A DNA stretch of 64,000 bases from Lachnospiraceae bacterium (GTDB taxonomy: Bacteria; Bacillota; Clostridia; Lachnospirales; Lachnospiraceae), in the NCBI GenBank assembly GCA_017446045.1, contig JAFSRP010000003.1, forward strand, positions 1 to 64,000. Reading direction: 5' to 3'. Positions within the stretch are counted from its first letter, which is position 1. Every line of letters starts with the position of its first letter. The notes under the pieces are model-generated. The model did not search any database. It worked only from the letters and a program-made list of their open reading frames with translations, and was not told the DNA's origin. Made by a program: the position numbers and the translations under genes. This document shows positions 8,543-16,897 of the stretch, in pieces.

Positions 8543-10018
8543 TCAGTCAGCCGCGCTGACGGTGTCTTCCAGTTCTTCCTTCGTCAGTACCAGGCGGATC
8601 GCCCATGGCGGCACTGAAGGGCTGTTGTCCTCATCCTCCACAAAGACGAACGCCGTGCTGTAGTCGGGCTTTCTGGCGGGAAATGTCCCGTGTCCGTCCG
8701 TGAAATAGATCAGCCCCTTGAGGTTCTCAAACTCCTTTGCCTGTACCAGGCGGTCTACATACTGGAAGACCGGCCGGTAGTCCGTCCCGCCGAGGCCCCG
8801 GATCTCCATGGTCTCCATATACCGGTCGAACTCCTCCTGGCTGGTGATCCTGGTATCCTCCTGAATATCCGCGTCACACTGGATGATGTGCAGGTTGATC
8901 TTACGGAAGTAGCTCTCGGTACTCTTGAGAATGTTGTAGGTCTTCTGCACGAAAGCCTGCACCAGGGCGCCCGAGACCGAAGCCGAGGTGTCGATGGCGA
9001 TCACGAAATCCTTGATGCGCCGTACTTCCTTATACTCGAGCGGCTCCACGAGCGGCAGGTTCTGATACAGACGAAGTCCATATGTATAGAAGATATAGTC
9101 GAACTCATCGTCATTTATCTTCATAATTTCGCCCATGACCGCAAACTTTTTAAGGAATCGTGTGTAGTCATAACGCTCACGATTGACGTTGTACAGGTTC
9201 TGGATCAGGCCGCCTGCCTTATCCCCCTGCTGCCTGGAAAAGGTCTCGAGATCGGTCTGCATCCGTTCGGAGATCCGCTTCCATACCTGTTCCTGCGCGC
9301 TCCTCTCCGCCTGCCGGTCTTCCCCGGCATTCTGCTGCATCGCGGGATCACTGTTCTTTCGCTTCTGCGACCGGTTGTCCTCATCCTCGTCCTGCTCGTC
9401 GGAGACCTTTTTGGGATCCTCGTTATAGTACCAGAGGAAATGGTCGTCTGCAAAGAACAGGTCCCGGATCTCCTGCATCGCATAGGGCGGCAGTTCCTTC
9501 GCCGCGTAATACCGGTAGATGCGCTCTGCCGTCAGCGAACCGGTCTGCGCCCGGATCCCGTCCAGGACCAGCTGCTGCCGGGCAGTCTTGCGCACATCGG
9601 TGCCGGCAAGGCCCAGGTCGTTGATGGTGCTCTCGACCGCCATATCGCAGGCCAGGTCCCAGCAGTCCTTATTGACCTCATTGTGCACATACATGTGACG
9701 GAACACACAGTGAAGGACGACATGCAGGTAATCCCGCACCGGCGCCTGCTGCTCGTCCCGGTAGCTGTACAGGACATGCTCCGCGCTGTATAAAAGGCGC
9801 TGCCCGTCGGTGGCGTAGGTCCCGTCATACGGCTCCTGGCGGAACTGGCTCAGTGCCGCGTCCAGAAAACGCAGATTTACGAGCAGGGTGCTGCGTGCCA
9901 GCTGCAGGATCTCCCGCGCCAGCTTGTCCGCCTTTTCCAGTTGTGCTTTGGACATGGTAAGTCCGCCGCAGTCCTCCTGCGACAGATCCGTTCCCAGGTT
10001 GTCGATGAATTTAGCCAT
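8543..10018 (-). CDS. VWA-domain protein of the DUF2201 / putative metallopeptidase family
   Basis: The N-terminal part contains HVVLHCVFRHMYVH (about residues 99-112), which fits the histidine-rich motif of the DUF2201 N-terminal domain. A charged, low-complexity linker (EDEDNRSQKRKN) lies near 208-225. The C-terminal VWA-like domain has the MIDAS motif DTSAS at 341-345, then GLGGTDYRPVF and YFTDGHG. These proteins pair with MoxR ATPases, and here the ATPase gene starts 28 bases after this stop. It is first of the three-gene run; AGGAAACATAGT precedes the ATG and a promoter lies at 10052-10080. Substrate unknown. Confidence 0.85.
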   Translation of the reverse strand: MAKFIDNLGTDLSQEDCGGLTMSKAQLEKADKLAREILQLARSTLLVNLRFLDAALSQFRQEPYDGTYATDGQRLLYSAEHVLYSYRDEQQAPVRDYLHVVLHCVFRHMYVHNEVNKDCWDLACDMAVESTINDLGLAGTDVRKTARQQLVLDGIRAQTGSLTAERIYRYYAAKELPPYAMQEIRDLFFADDHFLWYYNEDPKKVSDEQDEDEDNRSQKRKNSDPAMQQNAGEDRQAERSAQEQVWKRISERMQTDLETFSRQQGDKAGGLIQNLYNVNRERYDYTRFLKKFAVMGEIMKINDDEFDYIFYTYGLRLYQNLPLVEPLEYKEVRRIKDFVIAIDTSASVSGALVQAFVQKTYNILKSTESYFRKINLHIIQCDADIQEDTRITSQEEFDRYMETMEIRGLGGTDYRPVFQYVDRLVQAKEFENLKGLIYFTDGHGTFPARKPDYSTAFVFVEDEDNSPSVPPWAIRLVLTKEELEDTVSAAD

Positions 10019-10051
10019 ACTATGTTTCCTGCTCCGCAGATATGCAATGTC

Positions 10052-10080
10052 ATTTTAACAGGTTTTCCCCGGTTCTCCAA
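10052..10080 (-). promoter_or_regulatory. Promoter of the VWA/MoxR/LRR run
   Basis: On the minus strand: TTGGAG (10075-10080), a 17-base spacer and TAAAAT (10052-10057), 34 bases before the VWA gene. Confidence 0.6.
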
Positions 10081-10200
10081 TCAGATTCGGGCACTTCCGC
10101 GGCATGTCCGGAAAAAAGATATGATCTGCCATGCTTTGCGTGCCAGGACTCGTCACGTCACATTATATAAGTTTTTCTGATAATCAATCAAAAGTTTTTC

Positions 10201-10229
10201 TTGACAAATGGTTTTTGCGGGATTATACT
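10201..10229 (+). promoter_or_regulatory. Sigma-A promoter of the T-box/trpB transcript
   Basis: TTGACA (10201-10206), exactly 17 bases, then TATACT (10224-10229). It precedes the T-box leader. Confidence 0.85.
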
Positions 10230-10235
10230 ACGGAA

Positions 10236-10518
10236 AACCGTTGAGGAAGAGTAAGTAGGTGGCTTCCCTGTCACATGAGAGAGCTGCGGGCGGTGAGATC
10301 GCAGCGTGAGATATTCCACCGAATGGACTTCCGAGGGCGAACAGAAATGCTTCAGGCAGAGTATGGGAGACGGAGCAGGCCCTCCGTGATCAAAGGCCGG
10401 CATATGATGGTATGCTATGAGTGGGCGTATTATAATGGTACGCCAAGCCGGGTGGCACCGCAGGAATATTTGTTTATCCTGTCCCAGCAAAGTGTTGAGC
10501 TTTGCCGGGATTTTTTTT
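10236..10518 (+). ncRNA. T-box leader, tryptophan specific
   Basis: Stem I is legible. The lower stem GGAAG/CTTCC and upper stem GGTGG/CCACC border an internal loop with AGTA on the left and GAATGGA on the right. UGG at 10324-10326 is therefore the specifier, followed by A as is usual. The conserved T-box sequence GGGTGGCACCGCA lies at 10450-10462 and is followed by a terminator at 10483-10518. Uncharged tRNA-Trp should favour the antiterminator and switch on the tryptophan synthase gene at 10705. Confidence 0.93.
10483..10518 (+). terminator. T-box terminator hairpin
   Basis: CCCAGCAAAG (10483-10492) pairs with CTTTGCCGGG (10500-10509) with one mismatch, followed by eight T residues (10511-10518). 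Confidence 0.88.
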
Positions 10519-10704
10519 ATTCGATGAGATCCGGTGAAGCGAGTGAAACCCGCCCCGGAAAGTGAGGTATTCCATGTTTATCATTTCCCGTTACTGGCGC
10601 ACGCGCGCCTGAATGATCTTTCACACGAAGCAGCACCGCGATCACTTGCATTTATATCATGCGGAATGCCCGGGAAGGCAGCCGTACACAGAAAGGAATA
10701 CATC

Positions 10705-12084
10705 ATGAGCAAAAATGTCGATAAGATCCCATATAAAATCTACCTTGAAGAATCCGAGATGCCGAAAGCATGGTACAATGTGCGTTCCGACATGAAGAAC
10801 AAGCCGGCGCCCCTTCTCAACCCGGGCACCCACGAACCCATGAAGGCAGAGGAACTGGCAGGTGTGTTCTGCGATGAGCTGATCAAGCAGGAACTGGACA
10901 ACGACACCCCCTACATCCCGATCCCGGACGATATCCTGAATTTCTACAAGATGTACCGTCCGTCGCCGCTGGTCCGCGCGTATTGCCTTGAGGAAAAGCT
11001 CGACACCCCGGCAAAGATCTACTACAAGTTCGAGGGAAACAACACCAGCGGATCCCACAAGCTGAATTCCGCGATCGCGCAGGCATACTACGCAAAGAAG
11101 CAGGGCCTCAAAGGCGTCACCACCGAGACCGGCGCCGGCCAGTGGGGTACCGCGCTTTCCATGGCATGCGCGTACCTGGGCCTGGACTGCAAGGTCTACA
11201 TGGTCAAGGTCTCCTATGAGCAGAAGCCTTTCCGCCGTGAGGTCATGCGCACCTACGGCGCATCCGTCACACCGTCTCCGTCCATGGAAACAGCGGTCGG
11301 CCGCAAGATACTCGCGGAACATCCCGGCACCACCGGTTCCCTGGGATGCGCGATCTCCGAGGCAGTGGAAGTTGCCACCTCTACCGAGGGCTACCGTTAT
11401 GTGCTCGGCAGCGTCCTGAACCAGGTCCTGCTGCATCAGAGCATCATCGGCCTGGAGACCAAAGCCGCTCTTGATAAGTATGGCATCAAGGCCGATATGA
11501 TCATCGGATGCGCCGGCGGCGGTTCCAACCTTGGCGGCCTGATCTCCCCGTTCATGGGTGAGAAGCTTCGCGGCGAAGCGGATTACCGCATCATCGCTGT
11601 CGAGCCCAGATCCTGCCCGAGCTTCACCAGAGGCCGCTATGCTTATGACTTCTGCGATACCGGCATGGTCTGCCCGCTCGCCAAGATGTACACGCTCGGC
11701 AGCAACTTCATCCCGGCACCCAACCACGCCGGAGGACTCCGTTACCACGGCATGAGCCCCGTCCTGTCCCAGCTCTATGCGGACGGCCTGATGGAGGCAG
11801 TCGCCGTGAAGCAGACCGACGTTTTCGAAGCGGCAGAGACATTTGCCCGCGTCGAAGGCATCCTGCCCGCTCCGGAAAGCTCCCATGCGATCAAGGTCGC
11901 CATCGATGAGGCCCTGAAGTGCAAGGAGACCGGCGAAGAGAAGACCATCGTCTTCGGTCTGACCGGTACCGGTTATTTCGATATGGTCGCCTATGAGAAG
12001 TTCCATGACGGCAAGATGGAGAACTACGTTCCCACCGACGAAGAACTCGAAAAGAGCTTCCAGCTGCTTCCCAAGATGGACTGA
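10705..12084 (+). CDS. trpB: Tryptophan synthase beta chain, class 2 (TrpB2-type)
   Basis: PLP-dependent enzyme that joins indole and serine to make tryptophan. The PLP lysine is K119 in NNTSGSHKLNSA, followed by the catalytic-loop motif TETGAGQWG and the phosphate-binding CAGGGSNLGG. The long N-terminus (about 80 residues before RPSPLVRA) and overall 459 residues are typical of the TrpB2 branch rather than the TrpA-partnered TrpB1. No trpA is adjacent, so it may salvage free indole. The Trp T-box upstream supports the assignment. The ATG at 10705 has AAAGGA upstream; the frame is open back to 10534 but that stretch is leader RNA. Confidence 0.93.
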   Translation: MSKNVDKIPYKIYLEESEMPKAWYNVRSDMKNKPAPLLNPGTHEPMKAEELAGVFCDELIKQELDNDTPYIPIPDDILNFYKMYRPSPLVRAYCLEEKLDTPAKIYYKFEGNNTSGSHKLNSAIAQAYYAKKQGLKGVTTETGAGQWGTALSMACAYLGLDCKVYMVKVSYEQKPFRREVMRTYGASVTPSPSMETAVGRKILAEHPGTTGSLGCAISEAVEVATSTEGYRYVLGSVLNQVLLHQSIIGLETKAALDKYGIKADMIIGCAGGGSNLGGLISPFMGEKLRGEADYRIIAVEPRSCPSFTRGRYAYDFCDTGMVCPLAKMYTLGSNFIPAPNHAGGLRYHGMSPVLSQLYADGLMEAVAVKQTDVFEAAETFARVEGILPAPESSHAIKVAIDEALKCKETGEEKTIVFGLTGTGYFDMVAYEKFHDGKMENYVPTDEELEKSFQLLPKMD

Positions 12085-12133
12085 ACCGACATTTCACCCG
12101 TACACACAGCCGTATAAATTGCATTCTCCCTTC

Positions 12134-12166
12134 CTCCGGCAGGCAAACGTCCTGCCGGAGTTTTCT
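12134..12166 (+). terminator. Terminator after trpB
   Basis: CTCCGGCAGG (12134-12143) pairs perfectly with CCTGCCGGAG (12151-12160), followed by TTTTCTT. Confidence 0.92.
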
Positions 12167-12184
12167 TATTGTCACAGGAGGCCG

Positions 12185-12264
12185 GATGAAAAGGTTCCGG
12201 ATGCCTATCCTGATGAAAAGACTCCGGACGCCTATCCTGATGAAAAGACTCCGGAAAGCTATAA
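12185..12264 (+). repeat. 27-bp tandem repeat, nearly three copies, overlapping a possible 52-residue ORF
   Basis: Units start at 12185, 12212 and 12239 with GATGAAAAG, and the first two end GCCTATCCT. An ATG at 12186 with AGGAGG four bases upstream opens a 52-codon frame ending at 12344. Its product would be repetitive and basic (MKRFRMPILMKRLRTPILM...). The spacer is short and the frame overlaps the next promoter, so expression is doubtful. Confidence 0.6.
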
Positions 12265-12321
12265 GGAAAGGATTTATTCAAAAACATGTACGTAGTATTC
12301 CTGATCGGAACCTCTCCCGGG

Positions 12322-12351
12322 TTGACAGCCGTCCCGCGAAATGATTACAAT
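12322..12351 (+). promoter_or_regulatory. Promoter for the gene at 12433
   Basis: TTGACA (12322-12327), an 18-base spacer, then TACAAT (12346-12351). Confidence 0.7.
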
Positions 12352-12432
12352 GCGTTTGCAGAGGAAACGATCGTCCGTCGAATGAATGAGTGAATGATTG
12401 ATTGATGTCATTTTGATCAAGGAGTATACATC

Positions 12433-12741
12433 ATGAATGAGCAGCTGATCTCCAGGGTCCGCACCCTTGCAAAAACAGAAAAATACAAGCAGGATTCCTT
12501 CTTTTTCTGCGGCTCCCCTTCCGACATGCCGAACGAAGCACTGCTGAGCGCCTGTGAGGCCTGGCTCGCCGCTGCGGAACGCGGGCAGCGGGACCCGGCT
12601 GTCTCAGAAAGGCTGATCAGCGAACTGGAGCGGATCGCTCCTGCACGCCCCACCGGCATCCTGCTGGAAAACGCAAACGCGGAAGGCGCGGGCAATGCCT
12701 TCGTGATCTGGAACCTTCTGGATCACCGTGCCGAACTGTAA
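12433..12741 (+). CDS. Small hypothetical protein
   Basis: A 102-residue soluble protein with no recognised domain. It has its own promoter (12322-12351), an AAGGAG ribosome site and a terminator (12778-12832), so it looks like a genuine single-gene transcript. The sequence is helical and charged (ACEAWLAAAERGQRD, SERLISELERIAP) with a C-terminal FVIWNLLDHRAEL. Function unknown. Confidence 0.7.
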   Translation: MNEQLISRVRTLAKTEKYKQDSFFFCGSPSDMPNEALLSACEAWLAAAERGQRDPAVSERLISELERIAPARPTGILLENANAEGAGNAFVIWNLLDHRAEL

Positions 12742-12777
12742 ACGCGGACAGCTCTGACTGAATTCTGTTCAGATACT

Positions 12778-12832
12778 AAAGATCTGCATCCTATACCTCT
12801 TCATAAAGGTATAAGATGCAGATCTTCTTTTC
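12778..12832. terminator. Bidirectional terminator
   Basis: AAGATCTGCATC-CTATACC pairs with GGTATAAGATGCAGATCTT with one bulged base, and CTTTTCTTT follows on the plus strand. It lies between convergent genes and can serve both. Confidence 0.85.
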
Positions 12833-12850
12833 TTTGATATAAAACCGTAT

Positions 12851-13675
12851 TCAGACTTCCTTGCTCCGGAACCAGTACGTGTAGAAATCCTTAAATCCGA
12901 GATCCTCGTACAGATCGTGCGCCGGCCGGTTGCCGCTCACGACCTGCAGATAAGCCCTGGACGCGCCCTGATGGCTTCCTTCCAGCAGCAGGGTGCTGCA
13001 GATGGCGCGGGCGTAATGCCGGCGCCGGCAGGCCGGAGATACATAGATCGCATAGACACCGATAAACTCGCGGTCGCAGATCCCGAGACCTGAAGCCACC
13101 ATGCGCCCGTCCACCTCGACGGAGCAGACGATGGTCTTCTTGGGGATCGCCTTATACATGGCGGGAACGATACGTCGCTGGATCGGATCGCAGGTCCCGT
13201 TGAGATGCAGTACTCCGGCGATCCACTCGTCCGTGATCAGCGGCCGGACCAGCACCACCAGGTCATCCGAATAGCGGACGCTCGAGGGCAAGCCCAGATG
13301 GTTGCCGAATTCAAACTCTTCTACAGCAGGGCTCATCAGCTTCACACTGCCAAGCTCCGCCGTCATGACGTCCGTCACATGCTGCTTCTCATACCCGCGC
13401 TCCGCCAGATACTGCTCGAAAGAAGGATCGAGAAGCGGATTGATCTTGAAGCTGGCAGGCGTTCCGTGATGCCGGTAGGCATTCTCACAGAACGCGACTT
13501 TCTGCGGGATCGGGATCGAAGAAGCCCCGACCTGCTCGACGCTGTTCGTACGATAGGTATAATTGTGCGAATATCGGATCAGCCAGCCGTCATAGAGTTC
13601 GGATTTATGAGACGGCCAGGCGTTGAGGGAGATCTCCTCCAGGTACTTGTATTCGCTTTGCAGCTGTGCGTCCAT
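12851..13675 (-). CDS. GNAT-family N-acetyltransferase
   Basis: The C-terminal half carries the acetyl-CoA-binding fold: GVYAIYVSPACRRRHYARAI (beta-4 and pyrophosphate loop, about residues 215-235) and then YLQVVSGNRPAHDLYEDLGF, the classic GNAT ending. The N-terminal half (AWPSHKSELYDGWLIRYSHN) matches a family of Gram-positive GNAT proteins with an extra N-terminal domain. Substrate unknown. AAAGGA precedes the ATG. It lies 18 bases downstream of the phosphate transporter gene on the same strand, so the two may be co-transcribed. Confidence 0.85.
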   Translation of the reverse strand: MDAQLQSEYKYLEEISLNAWPSHKSELYDGWLIRYSHNYTYRTNSVEQVGASSIPIPQKVAFCENAYRHHGTPASFKINPLLDPSFEQYLAERGYEKQHVTDVMTAELGSVKLMSPAVEEFEFGNHLGLPSSVRYSDDLVVLVRPLITDEWIAGVLHLNGTCDPIQRRIVPAMYKAIPKKTIVCSVEVDGRMVASGLGICDREFIGVYAIYVSPACRRRHYARAICSTLLLEGSHQGASRAYLQVVSGNRPAHDLYEDLGFKDFYTYWFRSKEV

Positions 13676-13693
13676 CCTGTGATCCTTTCCGAA

Positions 13694-15571
13694 TTATGCC
13701 CCGACTCTCAGAGTGCCGTCTGCCGCAGCGTCGAATGCGAGCTGCTCTCCTTCACTGTCCGTTGCTTCACCGTCCATTCCCGGATCATGCAGCAGAGAGA
13801 AATACCGATCATATGCCTCATGGAAGGCATCGTTATACTCGGCATCCTTGCCGGCGTGCAGTCCCTCAAAATACAGATGCTCATGATCTGCCAGCTCTGG
13901 CCGCACACGGACCAGCGTTGCTATGCCGACGTTGGAACAGACATCCGCGATGCTCTTGAACTCCACCATCAGGTTGGAGTAGATGGCATCTGCGTAAACG
14001 CTGCACTCGCCGGTTCCCATGCGCTTCAGGTGGTTCTTCTTCAGTTTGTTTGTGAATTCCTCTGCGACCTGCACCAGCGGCTCGATCTGATAGGCCGCGT
14101 CCACGTCCCTCTTGTGGAAAGACTGTTCCGTATACTTGAGGATATCATCGATGATACTCTCCAGTACGCGAAGCTCTCCGCAGGCCGTCGCCGAAAAACT
14201 CTGACCGTCCCTCGCCATGGATGCGCCGACCTCCGCGATGTTGAACGCATGGTCGCCGAGACGCTCAAACTCGGAAACGACCTTATAGTACTGGTCCAGG
14301 ATGGAGATGTGGAGATCCTGCTGCAGGTGCGGCAGCAGATCCACGAGGTAGCGGCTGGTCCGGTCTGTCATCAGGTCGATCTCGGTCTCCTCCCTGCCGA
14401 TCGCCTCATAAGCCTTTTCATCAAATTTCTCAAGCAGCACGAAAGACCTGTCGATATTGTCCCAGGCAGCATGCAGCATCGTCAAAAGGATGTCGTAGCA
14501 GCTTCTCAGGGCAAGCGCGGGCGTATCGAAGAAGACCGGGCTCAGGGCATCCAGCTTGTCCTGGTACTTATGGACCTTTGGCGGCTCGTCCATGATGATC
14601 TTTTTGCTCATCCTTTCATATACACGCAGCATCGGGAACAGGCAGAACGCGCAGACCAGGTTGAAAACGGTGTTGGTATTGGCAATGATGCCCGAATTGA
14701 CGGTCGTGTCCCAGAGAGGATCCAGAAGTCCGAGACGGTGCACGATATTGACAACGATCAGTACCAGCGCTGATTTGCTGAGATTGAAAAGAATATTGAC
14801 CGCGCCGACGCGCTTGGCATCCGCCTTCGCGCCGATGGAACAGACGATCGCCGTAGTAACGCAGTCGCCGAGATAAACGCCCACGATCAGGGCGTAGATC
14901 GCCTTGAACGTCAGCATGCCCGTCTGCGAGAAGGCCTGCAGGATACCGATCGTAGCCGAGGAGCTCTGGAGGACGAACGCAATGGCCGCACCGGTCAGAT
15001 AACCGAAGAACGGATTCTCGCCCAGCCCGGAGAACAGCTGTTCAATGATGCCCGACTCCGACAGGGTCCGCACCGCACCAGTCATGTTCAGCAGGCCGGA
15101 AAACAGAATACCGAATCCGATCGCGATGTTGCCGATGGATTTGGAATTATGGGTCGCATTGGTCATGATCAGCGCCATGCCCAGGATCAGGGCTACAGGC
15201 GCCAGGGTGGAAGGCTGCAGGAAGCGGAGCCAGGAGGTGCCTCCCGCGTTCAGGTCGAGAAGACGGATGATCTGGCCGGTCACGGTCGTACCGACGTTGG
15301 CACCTACGATAATGCCGAGCGACTGGCTCAGGGTCAGGATGCCGGCTCCTACGAGACCGGAAGTGATAACGATCGTCGCCGTGGACGACTGGATCAGGGC
15401 GGTTACGAGAAGGCCCAGGATAAATGCCTTGACAGGATTGTTGGTAACGTGCTCCATTGCGACTTTCAGCGTTCCGGAAGAATTCTCCTTGAGGGAATCT
15501 CCCATCAGCCGCATGCCGTAGAGGAACATCGCCAGTCCGCCGAACAGGGAAATAACGTCAAATATACTCAT
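13694..15571 (-). CDS. Na+/Pi cotransporter family protein with PhoU-like domain
   Basis: Residues 1-310 are a polytopic membrane domain with the duplicated QSSTAT / QSSSAT motifs (LIQSSTATIVITSGLVGAG and VLQSSSATIGILQAF) that mark the PNaS (NptA/SLC34) family. Residues about 340-560 form a PhoU-like helical domain (YDILLTMLHAAWDNIDR, EFERLGDHAFNIAE), and the last 60 residues are acidic. It probably imports phosphate with sodium, although several family members act on other ions. Its own promoter is at 15675-15704. Confidence 0.9.
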   Translation of the reverse strand: MSIFDVISLFGGLAMFLYGMRLMGDSLKENSSGTLKVAMEHVTNNPVKAFILGLLVTALIQSSTATIVITSGLVGAGILTLSQSLGIIVGANVGTTVTGQIIRLLDLNAGGTSWLRFLQPSTLAPVALILGMALIMTNATHNSKSIGNIAIGFGILFSGLLNMTGAVRTLSESGIIEQLFSGLGENPFFGYLTGAAIAFVLQSSSATIGILQAFSQTGMLTFKAIYALIVGVYLGDCVTTAIVCSIGAKADAKRVGAVNILFNLSKSALVLIVVNIVHRLGLLDPLWDTTVNSGIIANTNTVFNLVCAFCLFPMLRVYERMSKKIIMDEPPKVHKYQDKLDALSPVFFDTPALALRSCYDILLTMLHAAWDNIDRSFVLLEKFDEKAYEAIGREETEIDLMTDRTSRYLVDLLPHLQQDLHISILDQYYKVVSEFERLGDHAFNIAEVGASMARDGQSFSATACGELRVLESIIDDILKYTEQSFHKRDVDAAYQIEPLVQVAEEFTNKLKKNHLKRMGTGECSVYADAIYSNLMVEFKSIADVCSNVGIATLVRVRPELADHEHLYFEGLHAGKDAEYNDAFHEAYDRYFSLLHDPGMDGEATDSEGEQLAFDAAADGTLRVGA

Positions 15572-15674
15572 ATATGCCTCATATGTACTTTCTTAAACAA
15601 TATATCTGTAAAACGACCGCCGGAGGCTGCTTTGTCCCCCGCGAAGAACTGCCGTATTAAAAACCAGATTACAC

Positions 15675-15704
15675 ATTATACATATCTTACAGCATATATG
15701 TGAA
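15675..15704 (-). promoter_or_regulatory. Promoter of the Na+/Pi cotransporter gene
   Basis: Minus strand: TTCACA (15699-15704), an 18-base spacer, TATAAT (15675-15680). Confidence 0.7.
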
Positions 15705-15750
15705 CAGACTTTTACTTTGTTTCAAAAAAAATCAACAAAAATAAAGCGTG

Positions 15751-15966
15751 TCAGCCCGCCTTCAATCGTGAAAAACCCACACCGTACCGGTCCATACAGC
15801 CGCAGATTTCCTCCAGGTTGCGCCGCGTCAGCTGCGGGATCTCCATAATATCCCGCCTGGTCGCGCGCATCAGGCTGCCCAGAGTCCGGTACCCTGCCCG
15901 CTTGAGGCACAGAAACGCTGTCAGCGACAGCTCCATCTCATCGATCGTGATCCCATCCGTCTTCAT
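15751..15966 (-). CDS. Small RNA polymerase alpha C-terminal-domain-like protein
   Basis: This 71-residue protein is almost entirely a helix-hairpin-helix fold like the C-terminal domain of RpoA: LSLTAFLCLKRAGYRTLGSL, then MEIPQLTRRNLEEICGCMDR. That domain contacts UP-element DNA and activators, but here it stands alone without the polymerase N-terminal domain. GGAAAGGAG precedes the ATG at 15966. An open extension to 16065 passes through a direct repeat of about 21 bases (ATGTCCCTTCTG-containing, near 16000-16042) and is probably untranslated leader. Role unknown; it may bind DNA or be a fragment retained as a gene. Confidence 0.7.
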   Translation of the reverse strand: MKTDGITIDEMELSLTAFLCLKRAGYRTLGSLMRATRRDIMEIPQLTRRNLEEICGCMDRYGVGFSRLKAG

Positions 15967-16165
15967 AAACGCTCCTTTCCCGGCGACCCGTCCTGCAGTG
16001 ATGTCCCTTCTGAATAAGGTCATGTCCCTTCTGATAAGGTCATTATCCCGGAAATGGAGTATCAAAAAACGCCCTCGAAAGGCGTTTTCATTAGTACTTT
16101 TTCCTTGTATAAGCGTTTTTCATTAGCTTTTCATTAACCTGGTATTTCAATATTGGTCTTTTTGC

Positions 16166-16403
16166 GTGACGACGTTTCCCCGTTTTTTTTAATTTTACAA
16201 ATCCAGTATACATTTCACCGGTTTGGACCAATGAGATTTCACTTAAAAAACAAATTTTGAAAAACCAGTATATACAGATACCCAGGATTTTCATTTCAGC
16301 AAAAAATGAGTGACATTGGGCACTCATTATTCACGTAAAAATCAACTATTCCAAAATTACGTGAAAGGTCTTCCCTGGTTCTTCGATTTTGAAAAATCCA
16401 GTG
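16166..16403. repeat. Dispersed intergenic repeat element, copy A
   Basis: Positions 16166-16217 match 24231-24285 closely (GTGACG, TTCCCC, a T-run, ATTTTA, AAATCCAGTATA, ATTT in the same order). The likeness resumes with TTCACTTAAA and CCAGTATA, and near 16372 with TTCCCTGGTT..TCGATTTTG. The submotif TCCAGT(A/G)TA occurs at about 16202, 16265, 16397 and 16438. No gene is visible in 16066-16897 apart from this element, the decamer array and the promoter. Confidence 0.7.
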
Positions 16404-16450
16404 TATCATCATACCCGACTTTTTCAATTCTACAAAACCCAGTGTATCAT

Positions 16451-16630
16451 AATCACTCCCCATCATTCCTCACCACTCTCCACCACTTTCCATTGCTCTC
16501 CATCACTTTCCATTACTATCCATCACTTTCCATTACTCTCCATCACTCCCCATCACTCCCCACCACTCTCCGCCATTCTCCATTAATTCCCATCACCCTC
16601 CACTACTCCCCACCACTCTCCATCTCTTCA
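16451..16630. repeat. 10-bp pyrimidine-rich tandem repeat, about 18 units
   Basis: The sequence runs in strict register of ten bases (CATCACTTTC, CATTACTATC, CATCACTCCC, CACCACTCTC and similar) for about 180 bases. One strand is almost purine free. The period of ten is not a coding period but equals roughly one turn of the DNA helix. Confidence 0.9.
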
Positions 16631-16698
16631 CACACCTCTGTCCCCATCCTCGCGCCGCTCTGTCGGCAGCCTGACCGGATAGTCCTACATTTTCAGCC

Positions 16699-16748
16699 TG
16701 AGAATCAGACCGGATCCGTATTTTCCGGGATCCAGCCTGATTTTTTGA
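16699..16748 (+). terminator. Imperfect hairpin with T-run, candidate terminator
   Basis: AATCAG and CTGATT flank GGATCC-containing inner arms, followed by TTTTTTG. It lies after the decamer array and 11 bases before a promoter. There is no plus-strand gene upstream, so it may be an insulating terminator. Confidence 0.45.
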
Positions 16749-16758
16749 TGCGAACAAC

Positions 16759-16787
16759 TTAGCTTTTTCTGCTATAGAAGGTATAAT
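16759..16787 (+). promoter_or_regulatory. Candidate promoter of the AEC transporter gene
   Basis: TTAGCT (16759-16764), a 17-base spacer and a consensus TATAAT (16782-16787). The -35 is weak. Confidence 0.5.
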
Positions 16788-16897
16788 AGAGACAGTCCGG
16801 GGAAGCGCCCGGAAAGATCAGAAAGGATCATGAAACCAGGGTCGTGAGTGATCATGAGATGTGATTATAAACGGACCTGTTTGAAAGAGCAAAACTT

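Noticed and set aside
10534-10704. N-terminal extension of TrpB
   Set aside because: It would be translated from the T-box leader end; the ATG at 10705 has its own ribosome site and matches the family start.
12186-12344. 52-residue basic ORF over the 27-bp repeat
   Set aside because: Kept only as a note in the repeat entry: it has a short spacer and repeat-derived sequence, and it overlaps the next promoter.
16451-16630. CRISPR array
   Set aside because: There are no spacers between the units and the units are only ten bases.
16091-16762. Frames on both strands through the dispersed repeat and decamer array
   Set aside because: The period of ten is not codon-like, and there is no ribosome site or conserved motif.
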